Shown piece by piece: positions 1 through 8,365 of a DNA stretch of 64,000 nt. The notes below the pieces were generated by a model. It ran no database searches. It was not told the origin of the DNA and worked only from the letters and a program-made list of their open reading frames with translations. The stretch spans positions 62,001 through 126,000 of the forward strand of contig JAEQMT010000037.1 in assembly GCA_016722945.1 (NCBI GenBank). Reading direction: 5' to 3'. The DNA comes from Desulfofustis sp. PB-SRB1 (lineage in GTDB: Bacteria; Desulfobacterota; Desulfobulbia; Desulfobulbales; Desulfocapsaceae). Position numbers and translations under genes: made by a program. Numbering within the stretch: the first letter of the stretch is position 1; each line of letters starts with the position of its first letter.

Positions 1-681
1 AAGGATAACCTCTATGCCAAGGAGATCATCGTCGGCGATGGTGAGAGGCGGAGGCGTTACATCCTCTGTTATAACCCCAAACAAGCGCAAAGGCAGCGGA
101 GCCACAGACAGCTAATAATCGAGCTGCTTGAAGCTGAGTTGGCCACGCACAAGGATCACTCAGCAACTGCCCAGTGGGCTATTGAATTGTTGGCATCACG
201 CCGTTTCAAGAAATATCTGCGAACCACCAAAGGTGGCCTCATTCGTATTGACCGGGCTGCCGTTGGTAAGGCGGCAAAGTATGATGGAAAATGGGTAATT
301 GAAACCAACGACGATACCATTAGTCTCGAGGATGCGGCGTGCGGTTACAAGAGTCTGATGGTGATCGAGCGTTGTTTCCGCTCGTTGAAACGTACCCAGA
401 TAAAGATGGTGCCGATGTACCACTGGGCCTCCCGAAGGATTGTGAGTCATGTCAAAATTTGCGTACTGGCCTTGCTTATCGAACGGATCGCTGAAATGAC
501 CTGCGGCATGTCGTGGCACCATATCCAGCGAAATTTGGAGACACTGCAGATCACAGAATTTTTTGATTTAAAGTATCGTGTGCTTATGCGCAACGAAGTG
601 ACAACAGAGGCAAGAAACATATTAAAATCATTAAAGATAAAGGTACCAAAGCAGCTCATACACGCGGAAAAAACAGCTTGA
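1..681 (+). CDS. IS1634-type transposase, C-terminal part (cut by window start)
   Basis: The frame is open from base 1, so the 5' part lies outside the window. The visible protein has the C-terminal half of an IS1634/IS4-type DDE transposase: a charged linker (ILCYNPKQAQRQR), then GYKSLMVIERCFRSLK, where the Glu (codon at 367-369) is the expected third catalytic acid, then the MYHWASRRIVSHVKICVLAL stretch typical of this family. The stop is at 679-681. I could not fix the right inverted repeat; the element probably ends within the next 150 bases, which hold no gene. Whether the copy is intact cannot be judged from here. Confidence 0.8.
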   Translation, partial: KDNLYAKEIIVGDGERRRRYILCYNPKQAQRQRSHRQLIIELLEAELATHKDHSATAQWAIELLASRRFKKYLRTTKGGLIRIDRAAVGKAAKYDGKWVIETNDDTISLEDAACGYKSLMVIERCFRSLKRTQIKMVPMYHWASRRIVSHVKICVLALLIERIAEMTCGMSWHHIQRNLETLQITEFFDLKYRVLMRNEVTTEARNILKSLKIKVPKQLIHAEKTA

Positions 682-932
682 ATTTGTAGACACACGCCGA
701 ATCTTGCTATGCATCGCATAACCACCAACAGCAATGGTTTGCGGTGATTCATGTACTTACAGACCGCAAACCCAAGATGTAAACTTTCTAAAAACACCAA
801 AATAAAAGACCTGACCCCATCAACCATTCGAGTTTGAAAAGTTTTGCTTTGCGGTCATTACCTTCCACCGGTATTATCAACACGATATTCTTTTCGCTGA
901 ACCTTTCCATCCAACATAACGGAGATTGCACC

Positions 933-1862
933 ATGAAGTTTTCCGCCTTTATGTTTCAGCTAATCCTGGTGAGCATCGTTTTCACCATAGCGGGCAACGC
1001 CTTTGGTCAGCAATCCGAGCGACCGGTGATCGTCGCCTCCACCACCCAGATCGCCGATTTTGCCCGTCAGGTTGCCGGAGATCGGGCCGTGGTTCATTCA
1101 ATCCTGGCGCCGGGCGCAGACCCACACACCTATCAGCCCACTCCCGATGATGTTCAGATCGTCCTGGGCGCTGATCTCTGCCTGGAAAACGGTATGCATC
1201 TGGAAGGCAAAAACTGGATGGCGACCCTGGCCCGCGATGCCGGCAAACCGCTGGTCACCGTTACCGACGGGATCAAGCCGCTGACCATCGAGGAAGAAGA
1301 ACAGAGCATCGCCGACCCGCATGCCTGGTTCTCGCCACGCAACGTTGCCGTCTACGTCAACAATATCGTGGGCGCCGTCGGCGCCATTGATCCCGATAAC
1401 CTGACCGAATACCAAGCGCGGGCTACCTTGTTTTTGCAGCAACTGCGGGTGCTGGACGGCTGGATCCGTGAGCAGGTGAACCGCATCCCGACCCAGCGCC
1501 GCATCCTGGTGACCACCCACGACGCCTTCAACTATTTCTGCCGTGAATACAAGTTTAACGAAAATAACGATTTTCTCTCCATCGCGCCGGTGGGCTGGTC
1601 TACCGGGGCCGAAGTCGGCGGCGGCATGACCCCTGAGCGGCGGCGCCTGGTGGTGCAGTCCATCAGGGAGAGCGGTGCCCCGGCCATCTTCGTGGAAACT
1701 ACCATCAACCCCAAGCAGATTCGCGAAATCGCCAGGGAAACCGGGGTCACCATCGGCGGTGAACTCTACTCCGATTCCATGGGCGAGAAGGGGACCGCCG
1801 GTGAGACCTACATCGGTATGATGCGGGAAAACGTCCTGCTCATGGTGGGCGCCCTGAAGTAA
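933..1862 (+). CDS. Metal ABC transporter substrate-binding protein (TroA/ZnuA family)
   Basis: Periplasmic receptor for Mn/Fe/Zn uptake, 309 aa. I place the start at the ATG at 933, which has GGAG 9 nt upstream and opens directly into a signal peptide (hydrophobic residues 8-20, cleavage near AFG-Q). An upstream in-frame start at 834 would put 33 poorly hydrophobic residues before it. The expected metal ligands are visible: His65 (PGADPH), His130 (ADPH), His196 (TTHDAF) and Asp281 (LYSDS), the same H/H/H/D set as TroA. There is no His-rich loop of the ZnuA type, so Mn or Fe is at least as likely as Zn. The stop overlaps the next start (TAATG), so this is the first gene of a coupled operon. 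Confidence 0.92.
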   Translation: MKFSAFMFQLILVSIVFTIAGNAFGQQSERPVIVASTTQIADFARQVAGDRAVVHSILAPGADPHTYQPTPDDVQIVLGADLCLENGMHLEGKNWMATLARDAGKPLVTVTDGIKPLTIEEEEQSIADPHAWFSPRNVAVYVNNIVGAVGAIDPDNLTEYQARATLFLQQLRVLDGWIREQVNRIPTQRRILVTTHDAFNYFCREYKFNENNDFLSIAPVGWSTGAEVGGGMTPERRRLVVQSIRESGAPAIFVETTINPKQIREIARETGVTIGGELYSDSMGEKGTAGETYIGMMRENVLLMVGALK

Positions 1863-2362
1863 TGCGCTTTGTCCTTGTCACCCTTATCTGGCTGGTGATC
1901 GTCGGCGGCCTTAAGCTCTATACCGAGCGCCGTGATACCGCCCTGGCTCGTTCACCCTGGCAACCGGTTGCTGAAATCATGGCGATGGGGACGTTTGCCC
2001 TGGAGATCACCCCCACCTTCGGGATCGAGCCCGACCCGTTTGCCCTTACCACCACCGATGCCCAACTCATGGATATCCGCGTCAACGGCATCACTCTGAC
2101 ACCGCCGGCGGACCGCCCGCGGGCCAACACACCATTGCGCTTTGATAGCGTAGAAAATATTCGCCACGGGCACAACGAGATATTCATCAGGGCCAGTCCG
2201 CCCTTCGACGAGGGCGGCAGGGTGTATGGCATCAGGGTCAGATGTTTCCATGATGCCGAATCGCTGACGGATCAGACTATCTGGGCCGAAGGCGGCGCCA
2301 CCGTTGTCGGCACGGTGGGATTTACCTATGAACCCAATGGCGGGAAACCCCATGACCACTGA
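1862..2362 (+). CDS. Membrane-anchored hypothetical protein inside the metal ABC operon
   Basis: 166 aa, unrecognised. One N-terminal hydrophobic helix (about residues 3-18) is followed by a roughly 145-residue soluble part that looks beta-rich and should lie on the periplasmic side; the tail is GGKPHDH with two His. It overlaps the receptor gene upstream by 1 base and the ATPase gene downstream by 11 bases, so it is translated with the transporter. Its position between receptor and ATPase suggests an accessory role in metal delivery or sensing. That is inference from context only. Confidence 0.75.
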   Translation: MRFVLVTLIWLVIVGGLKLYTERRDTALARSPWQPVAEIMAMGTFALEITPTFGIEPDPFALTTTDAQLMDIRVNGITLTPPADRPRANTPLRFDSVENIRHGHNEIFIRASPPFDEGGRVYGIRVRCFHDAESLTDQTIWAEGGATVVGTVGFTYEPNGGKPHDH

Positions 2363-3113
2363 GTCCCCCTACGTTATCGAGGTCGAACACCTTACCGTGA
2401 GCTACCACGCCCGCGCCGCTCTGCTCGATGTCAGCGTCCGTATCGAGCGCGACCAGCTGGTGGGGGTGATCGGTCCCAACGGGGCTGGCAAGTCCACCTT
2501 TATCAAAGCGATACTGGGATTCATCAAACCCGACATCGGCACCGTGCTGATCAACGGCGGCGATGCCCAGAAGGCCACCGGACAGGTGGCCTACGTGCCG
2601 CAACGCGGCGCGGTGGACTGGGATTTTCCGATCACCGTCCAAGAGGTGGCGATGATGGGACGCTATCAGCAGATACCGTGGTACACATCCCCTCGCCCCA
2701 CCGACTACCAGGCAGCCAGGGAGGCCCTGGAGATGGTGCGCATGGAAAAATTTGGCGAGCGGCAGATTGGCGAGCTTTCCGGCGGCCAGCAGCAGCGCGT
2801 CTTTCTCGCCCGGGCACTGGCCCAGGGCAGCGACATCCTGCTGCTTGACGAACCCTTCGCGGGGGTCGACGCAGCCACCGAACGGGCCATTCTCGACGTG
2901 CTGGAACGGGCCAAAGAGGCGGGCAAGACCCTGGTGGTGGTGCACCATGACCTGGCCACCGCGGCCGAATATTTTGACAAGCTTATTCTCATCAAACAGC
3001 GGCTCTACGGCTACGGAACTCCACAGGCGGTGTTGCAGGAGGATCTTCTTGCCAAGGTATACGAGGGGCGGTTGCGCATTTTCCGCGATGTGGTGCGGGA
3101 GGATGCATCGTGA
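2352..3113 (+). CDS. Metal ABC transporter ATP-binding protein (TroB/ZnuC type)
   Basis: 253 aa when started at the ATG at 2352, which follows a GGGAAA and overlaps the upstream stop by 11 bases; in-frame ATGs a little further upstream cannot be excluded. All ABC ATPase motifs are present: Walker A GPNGAGKST at residues 41-49, Q-loop YVPQ at 81-84, signature LSGGQ at 142-146, Walker B ILLLDEP at 162-168 and the switch His in VVVHHDLATA. The family powers import of Mn, Fe or Zn through the permease encoded next. The stop overlaps the permease start (TGATG). Confidence 0.95.
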   Translation: MTTESPYVIEVEHLTVSYHARAALLDVSVRIERDQLVGVIGPNGAGKSTFIKAILGFIKPDIGTVLINGGDAQKATGQVAYVPQRGAVDWDFPITVQEVAMMGRYQQIPWYTSPRPTDYQAAREALEMVRMEKFGERQIGELSGGQQQRVFLARALAQGSDILLLDEPFAGVDAATERAILDVLERAKEAGKTLVVVHHDLATAAEYFDKLILIKQRLYGYGTPQAVLQEDLLAKVYEGRLRIFRDVVREDAS

Positions 3114-4384
3114 TGTATGAACTGTTTATCGCGCCGCTCACCGAGGTCTACTTCCAGAAGGCGCTTATCGGCGGTTCAATCGTCGCCGTTGTCGCCGGTG
3201 TGGTGGGCTGCCTAGTGGTGCTCAGGCGCATGGCTTTCCTGGGCGACGCCCTGGCGCACGCAATGATCGCCGGTGTGGCCGGCGGCTATCTGGTGATGAA
3301 GATGATATTCGGCCTGGAGGCCCATGCCCCCGGCATGCTGCTCGGTTCGCTGCTGGCGGCCATCGTCACGGTGGCGCTGATCAGCTTCGTGGCGCGGATC
3401 TCACGGATCAAGGAGGACACCGCCATCGGCATCATGTACACTGGGATCTTTGCCCTTGGGGTGGTGGCGGTCTCCATCTTCCGCCACTACATCCACATCG
3501 ATCTGATGCACTTCATCATGGGCGACATCCTCGGCGTGGCCGATATCGATCTGTGGGTGTCGGCCTTTGTCGCCGCCGGCGTACTCACCATCCTGATCTT
3601 CTTTTTCAGACACTTTCAACTCGCCACCTTCGATCCGATCATGGCCGCCTCCATCGGCTTGCCGGTGCTCATGCTCGACTACCTGCTCACCACCTGCGTA
3701 TCGCTGGTGGTGGTCAGCGCCGTCTCCATGGTGGGGGTCATCCTGGTGGTTGGACTGCTTATTACCCCGGCGGCCACCGCCTACCTGCTCAGCGACCGGC
3801 TGGACAAGATGATGGGGCTGGCGGCATTGTTCGGGGTAACCAGCGTCGTCGGCGGTCTCTATCTCTGCGTCTGGCTCGATTCGGCCGGGGGCGGGGCGAT
3901 TATGCTGTTCTGTACCCTGCAGTTTCTGGTGGTGCTTGCGGTGGCCCCCAAATACGGGCTGCTGGCCCGATGGCTGCGGCTGCGCCGGCTGGTCCCGCAA
4001 CAGGTGGTGGAGGATGTGCTTACCACCGTGCTGCGCCACTCCGGGCCGACCCCTGTTGCGGTCATCAAGACCTATGTGCATGATGATAGAGGCGACCTTG
4101 CCCGGGCCCTGCGGCAGATGATCCAGGACGGCCTGCTTCGGCAGGCGGGAGAGGACTACGAGCTCACCGAAAAAGGTGATGTGGAGGCGAACAATATGCT
4201 GCGCGCCCACCGGCTCTGGGAAAAATATCTGCACGCCATCGGCACCCCGCACGAAGAGGTGCACGCTACCGCCCATCATCTGGAGCACATCCGTAAAGGC
4301 GGCGCCGTCGATTATCTTGATGAAAAACTGGGCAAACCCGATACCGACCCACACGGCAAGGTAATTCCGGGAGGCTCGTCGTAA
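3113..4384 (+). CDS. Metal ABC permease fused to a C-terminal DtxR/MntR-type repressor
   Basis: 423 aa. Residues 1-290 are an ABC-3 (TroC/ZnuB) permease with eight or so hydrophobic helices. Residues 295-423 are a DtxR-like regulator: a winged helix (VVEDVLTTVLRH to YELTEKG), then the metal-binding and dimerisation domain. By position, His366, Glu370, His384, His388, Glu391 and His392 line up with the metal ligands of DtxR/MntR. The start is the ATG at 3113 (TGATG overlap); a GTG lies one codon earlier. A permease-repressor fusion of this kind is known from Chlamydia (YtgC-YtgR), where the repressor is released by cleavage. Here the last helix ends near residue 280 and a basic linker (RWLRLRRL) joins the domains. 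Confidence 0.93.
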   Translation: MYELFIAPLTEVYFQKALIGGSIVAVVAGVVGCLVVLRRMAFLGDALAHAMIAGVAGGYLVMKMIFGLEAHAPGMLLGSLLAAIVTVALISFVARISRIKEDTAIGIMYTGIFALGVVAVSIFRHYIHIDLMHFIMGDILGVADIDLWVSAFVAAGVLTILIFFFRHFQLATFDPIMAASIGLPVLMLDYLLTTCVSLVVVSAVSMVGVILVVGLLITPAATAYLLSDRLDKMMGLAALFGVTSVVGGLYLCVWLDSAGGGAIMLFCTLQFLVVLAVAPKYGLLARWLRLRRLVPQQVVEDVLTTVLRHSGPTPVAVIKTYVHDDRGDLARALRQMIQDGLLRQAGEDYELTEKGDVEANNMLRAHRLWEKYLHAIGTPHEEVHATAHHLEHIRKGGAVDYLDEKLGKPDTDPHGKVIPGGSS

Positions 4385-4397
4385 CGAGGTACATATC

Positions 4398-5192
4398 ATG
4401 CTTGGCGCAATTGCCGGCGATATCATCGGCTCACGCTTTGAACGATCGCCCATAAAGACCAAGGATTTTCCCCTTTTCACGGCGCAGAACCACTTTACCG
4501 ACGACACCGTGCTTACCGTGGCGGTGGCCGAGGCCATCCTCACCGCTGACTCATATCAGCATACCCTGCACCGCTACGGCAACCGGTATCCGCACGCCGG
4601 CTATGGGGCCTCGTTTCGCGCCTGGCTGACACAACATGATCCCCACCCATACGGAAGCTGGGGAAACGGCTCCGCCATGCGGGTGGCCCCGGTGGGCCAT
4701 GCCTTTGATAATGAAGAGGAGGTACTGGCGGAGGCGGAAAAATCAGCCTGCGTCACCCACGATCATCCGGAGGGTATCAGAGGGGCGCAGGCTATCGCCT
4801 GGGCCGTTTTTGCGGCCCGCACCGGAGGCGACAAGCCCTTTATAAGAGAAGAGATCACCGCTCGCTTTGGCTATGACCTGGGCTCCACCCTCGCCGACAT
4901 CAGTCCCGGCTATCGCTTTGATGTCTCCTGCGCCGGCAGCGTTCCCCAGGCAATCATCTCTTTTCTCGAAGCAGACGACTGGCAGGATGCGGTGCGCAAC
5001 GCCGTTTCCCTGGGCGGCGACTCCGACACCCTGGCCTGCATGGCGGGTGCCGTCGCGGAAGCGTTCTGGGGTGGTATCCCGGCCGTGGTCTACGCCCAGA
5101 TGCGGCGTTACCTGCCCACCGATTTTCAAAAAACCATCGAGGCCTTTTACGCCCGTTTCACCTTGCCGGTTCACAGCCGGGGAGACGGGTGA
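4398..5192 (+). CDS. ADP-ribosylglycohydrolase family protein
   Basis: 264 aa, full length for the DraG/ARH fold. The family removes ADP-ribose from proteins or small molecules using two Mg ions. The two metal-binding motifs are present: FTDDT at residues 33-37 and GGDSDT at 206-211; GNGSAMRVAP at 89-98 and the HDHPEG loop are also typical. A GAGGT lies 8 bases before the ATG. It begins 13 bases after the permease-repressor gene, so it probably belongs to the same transcript. No partner ADP-ribosyltransferase is visible nearby, so the substrate is unknown. Confidence 0.92.
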   Translation: MLGAIAGDIIGSRFERSPIKTKDFPLFTAQNHFTDDTVLTVAVAEAILTADSYQHTLHRYGNRYPHAGYGASFRAWLTQHDPHPYGSWGNGSAMRVAPVGHAFDNEEEVLAEAEKSACVTHDHPEGIRGAQAIAWAVFAARTGGDKPFIREEITARFGYDLGSTLADISPGYRFDVSCAGSVPQAIISFLEADDWQDAVRNAVSLGGDSDTLACMAGAVAEAFWGGIPAVVYAQMRRYLPTDFQKTIEAFYARFTLPVHSRGDG

Positions 5193-5342
5193 TACGCATC
5201 ACCACGCCCTCTTGTTGGAGATTATTGCCAACTTACAATTGAAGATGGTAGTTTGGTACTTTGGGAATTTTTGGTCTGAAAGAAGAAGTCATTCTCGCAC
5301 GTCAGGTATTGATGACGCCACCACCATTCAAGGAGCGGCACC

Positions 5343-6635
5343 ATGAGCACATGGCAGAAAGAGTACGAAGCTAAATGCGTCACCGCTGAAGAAGCGGCCT
5401 CCATTATCGAATCCGGTGATCATATCTGGTTTCCCGTGGGCGCCGGTGAACCAGACATCTTCTTGAAAGCGCTGATCGCCCGGAAAGAAACGCTTGAGGG
5501 AGTGGTCACTCGCCAGATCCTGCCCGCCAAGCCGGGTTATTTCGACGAGGAGACGGCACCCCAGATCCGCCACGATTCGCTTTTCATCTCAGGTGCTTCG
5601 CGGGCGGCGGTCAATGGCGGATGGGCGGACCTGACCCCCAACTACTTTAGTGAGATTCCACGACTTATCCGTGAATACTGGGCGGCCGATGCGGTGGGCG
5701 TGGTGGTCTCTCCCATGGATGAACATGGCTATCTGAGCCTTGGACTGGGTGTTGATTACACCTGGGAGGCGATCAAAAAGGCGAAAAAAATCATCTTCGA
5801 GGTAAACCAGCAGGCCCCTCACTGCCACGGTAACTGCCAGGTGCACATCAGCGAGGTGACCCACATCGTGGAAAATTCCAATCCCATCCCGGAGCTGCCC
5901 AGTGCGCCGCTGTCCGATATCGACAAGGCCATCGGCGGCTACGTTGCCGAGCTGATCGATGACGGGGCAACCCTGCAGATAGGTTTCGGCGGGGTGCCAA
6001 ATGCGGTCTGCGAGGCCCTTAAGGACAAAAAGGATCTTGGCATCCACACGGAAATGGTGACCGAGGGGATCATGGAGTTGTGCGAATGCGGCGCCGCCAA
6101 CAATTCGAAAAAAAGCTTCAACCCCGGTAAATTGATCGGCACCTTCGCCTGGGGCACAAAGAAGCTTTACGAGTTCATGGACAACAACCCGATGCTTTCC
6201 ATGCAGCCCGTTGATTACACCAACAACCCGTATAACATCGGCAGAAACGACAACATGGTCGCCATAAATGCCTCCGTTGAGGTCGATTTCATGGGCCAAT
6301 GCTGTTCCGAGTCCATGGGCCCCCTGCAGTGGAGCAGCACCGGCGGCCAGGTCGATTTTTTCCGGGGCGCCAATATTTCGCAGGGCGGCAAAGGGTTTGT
6401 AACCATGCCGTCAACGGCGAAAAAGGGAAACATATCACGGATCGTACCGCACCTCTCCCATGGTGCCGCGGTGACCACCAGTAAAAACGATGTGGATCAT
6501 GTGGTCACCGAATACGGGGTGGCCAAGCTGCGCGGCAAAAACATCCGCCAGCGCACCGAGGCGCTCATCGCCATCGCCCATCCCGATTTTCGGCAAGAGC
6601 TCAAAGAGGCGGCCCGCACGATGAATCTTTTATAG
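5343..6635 (+). CDS. Acetyl-CoA hydrolase / 4-hydroxybutyrate CoA-transferase family protein
   Basis: 430 aa, the usual length of the Cat1/AbfT family, which moves CoA between acetyl-CoA and short organic acids through a glutamyl-CoA intermediate. The C-terminal half has the CoA-site QIGFGGVPNAV (residues 212-222) and GIHTEM, whose Glu237 matches the position of the catalytic Glu of AbfT. The start has AAGGAG 8 bases upstream. The next genes encode a small membrane protein and a sodium symporter, so the set may take up an organic acid and activate it. The exact acid cannot be read from sequence. Confidence 0.9.
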   Translation: MSTWQKEYEAKCVTAEEAASIIESGDHIWFPVGAGEPDIFLKALIARKETLEGVVTRQILPAKPGYFDEETAPQIRHDSLFISGASRAAVNGGWADLTPNYFSEIPRLIREYWAADAVGVVVSPMDEHGYLSLGLGVDYTWEAIKKAKKIIFEVNQQAPHCHGNCQVHISEVTHIVENSNPIPELPSAPLSDIDKAIGGYVAELIDDGATLQIGFGGVPNAVCEALKDKKDLGIHTEMVTEGIMELCECGAANNSKKSFNPGKLIGTFAWGTKKLYEFMDNNPMLSMQPVDYTNNPYNIGRNDNMVAINASVEVDFMGQCCSESMGPLQWSSTGGQVDFFRGANISQGGKGFVTMPSTAKKGNISRIVPHLSHGAAVTTSKNDVDHVVTEYGVAKLRGKNIRQRTEALIAIAHPDFRQELKEAARTMNLL

Positions 6636-6643
6636 CTTACTTC

Positions 6644-6859
6644 ATGATGACCCGCCCCTTTGCCTACTGGCTCATCTGGTTTTGTGTACTGCTCGTCATC
6701 GACATCGGCGTGCCCTTTACCCTGCTGCAAAACATCCCCACCATTGCCGGCAGCTTTACCTTCTGGCTCATCTGGGGCCTGGTTGCCATTTTCTCCATGC
6801 TTGTCATGATGAGCGGCTGGCGTGAACCAGCCGATGGCGACAGGGCCGCACAACAATGA
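6644..6859 (+). CDS. Small two-helix membrane protein, probable symporter partner
   Basis: 71 aa with two hydrophobic segments (about residues 8-28 and 38-58) separated by a short loop. It starts 8 bases after the CoA-transferase stop and overlaps the symporter start by 4 bases (ATGA), so it is translationally coupled to the symporter. Small proteins of this size and place occur next to many SSS-family transporters (YhdT next to PanF, for example). I infer that it is the accessory subunit of the downstream symporter; I cannot name its family with confidence. Confidence 0.75.
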   Translation: MMTRPFAYWLIWFCVLLVIDIGVPFTLLQNIPTIAGSFTFWLIWGLVAIFSMLVMMSGWREPADGDRAAQQ

Positions 6860-8352
6860 GCAGTGCCGCCCAGACCTGGCTGGCGGTGGCCGTGTATGCG
6901 CTCATCGGCCTGACCGTGGCACTCATCGCCCGTCGCCGGATGGGCGGCGGCGTCAACGAGTTTTTTCTGGCCAATCGCGGCCTGGGCGGGGTGGTGGCGG
7001 CGCTCTCTTATGCCGCCACTACCTACTCCGCCTTCATGATGGTGGGGCTGGCCGGCATCACCTACAAGCTCGGAGTGGGGGCGCTGGGGTTCGAGCTTAC
7101 CTATCTGGGCGGCCTGGTACTGGTGGTATTTTTCGGTCCGCGATTCTGGCTGGCCGGCAAACGATTCAACTATCTGACCCACGCCGAACTGCTGGCGGAC
7201 CGCTACCAAAGCCCGCTGGTGGGAGTGGTCGCAACCCTGCTCTGCCTTGTTTTTCTCATCCCCTATGGGGCCATCCAGCTCATGGGCATCGGCTATCTGC
7301 TGGCGACCCTTTCGGACGGCACCATTTCGATCACCGGCGCCATGGCGGCGGCATGCGTACTGGCGGTTTTATGGGCGGCTATTGCCGGGCTGCGCTCGGT
7401 GGCCTGGACCGATGCCTTGCAGGCCGTGGTGATGCTCATCTCCGCTCTGCTGGTCTTGGGTTTTGTGATACAGAGAGGGTTTGGCGGCATTTCCCCCTTT
7501 GTCAGCCGATTAAACAATGAGGTACCTGAGTTGCTGAGCGGCGCCGGGCTGTTTTCCTTCAATCTCTTCATCGGCCTGAGTCTGCCCTGGCTCTTCTTCT
7601 CGCTCTCCAACCCCCAGGTCACTCAGCGCCTCTTCGTACCCCGCTCCGTCGTCGCCTTCAAACAGATGGTGGGCGGCTTTCTTATCTTCGGCTTTATCTA
7701 TACCATTACCGCCGTACTCTGGGGATTCAGCGCCCGGCTGCTGCTGCCCGATCTGGCCGCACCCGATCTTGCCACCCCGTCTCTGCTGGCCCTGCCGATT
7801 GTCCCGCAAGTCCTGGTATTGGTGGTGATGATCGGTATTCTGGCAGCCGCCATCTCCACCATCGATTCCATCATTTTGACCCTGTCATCGCTGGTGGGCC
7901 GCGATCTTGTCAGAAATGGTCTAAAGGTGCAGTTCAGCGAGCAGCGTGAGCTGCGTCTGGGGAAATGGGTGGTGGTGGTACTGGCCGTGATCTTTTTTCT
8001 TTTCGGCCGCTGGGCCGCCGGCAAGAGCGGGCTCGCCTTTATGATTGTGCCGCTCTCCTCGGCCGCCGCGGCCGGTCTGCTGATGGCGGTGCCGGCGCTG
8101 ATCGGGGCATTTTTCTGGAAGCGGGCAACCGGGGCCGGGGCATTGACCAGCATGACGACGGGCGCCGTGCTTGTCTTGGTGCTGCAATTTTCCGACCTCA
8201 AACCCCTGGGCATGTGGCCGGGGGTATGGGGATGCATCGTCTGTGTCGCGCTTTTTATCGGGATCAGTCTGATGACCACCCCGCCGCGGGCCAAGGCGGA
8301 AGAATTTATCGGCTATCTTGAACGCGAACTGCCCCGTTATAGATTTTTTTGA
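6856..8352 (+). CDS. Sodium:solute symporter (SSS family)
   Basis: 498 aa with about 13 membrane helices. It shows the N-terminal SSS features, including the unwound first-helix region (AALSYAATTYSAFMMVGLAG, about residues 51-70) and the conserved LADRYQSP and GLRSVAWTDALQ segments. The family uses the sodium gradient to import solutes such as monocarboxylates, pantothenate, proline or sugars; the substrate here is not evident. Being coupled to a small membrane protein and to a CoA-transferase makes a short carboxylate plausible. The stop lies 13 bases from the stop of the convergent HAD gene. Confidence 0.93.
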   Translation: MSSAAQTWLAVAVYALIGLTVALIARRRMGGGVNEFFLANRGLGGVVAALSYAATTYSAFMMVGLAGITYKLGVGALGFELTYLGGLVLVVFFGPRFWLAGKRFNYLTHAELLADRYQSPLVGVVATLLCLVFLIPYGAIQLMGIGYLLATLSDGTISITGAMAAACVLAVLWAAIAGLRSVAWTDALQAVVMLISALLVLGFVIQRGFGGISPFVSRLNNEVPELLSGAGLFSFNLFIGLSLPWLFFSLSNPQVTQRLFVPRSVVAFKQMVGGFLIFGFIYTITAVLWGFSARLLLPDLAAPDLATPSLLALPIVPQVLVLVVMIGILAAAISTIDSIILTLSSLVGRDLVRNGLKVQFSEQRELRLGKWVVVVLAVIFFLFGRWAAGKSGLAFMIVPLSSAAAAGLLMAVPALIGAFFWKRATGAGALTSMTTGAVLVLVLQFSDLKPLGMWPGVWGCIVCVALFIGISLMTTPPRAKAEEFIGYLERELPRYRFF

Positions 8353-8365
8353 GCACTAAATTGGG

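Noticed and set aside
834-932. Upstream start for the metal-binding protein at 834
   Set aside because: It would put 33 residues before a clear signal peptide, and the ATG at 933 has its own ribosome site.
3401-4543. Long minus-strand ORF opposite the permease-repressor gene (380 aa)
   Set aside because: Composition is His/Gln-rich without any motif; it is the antisense shadow of a GC-rich gene.
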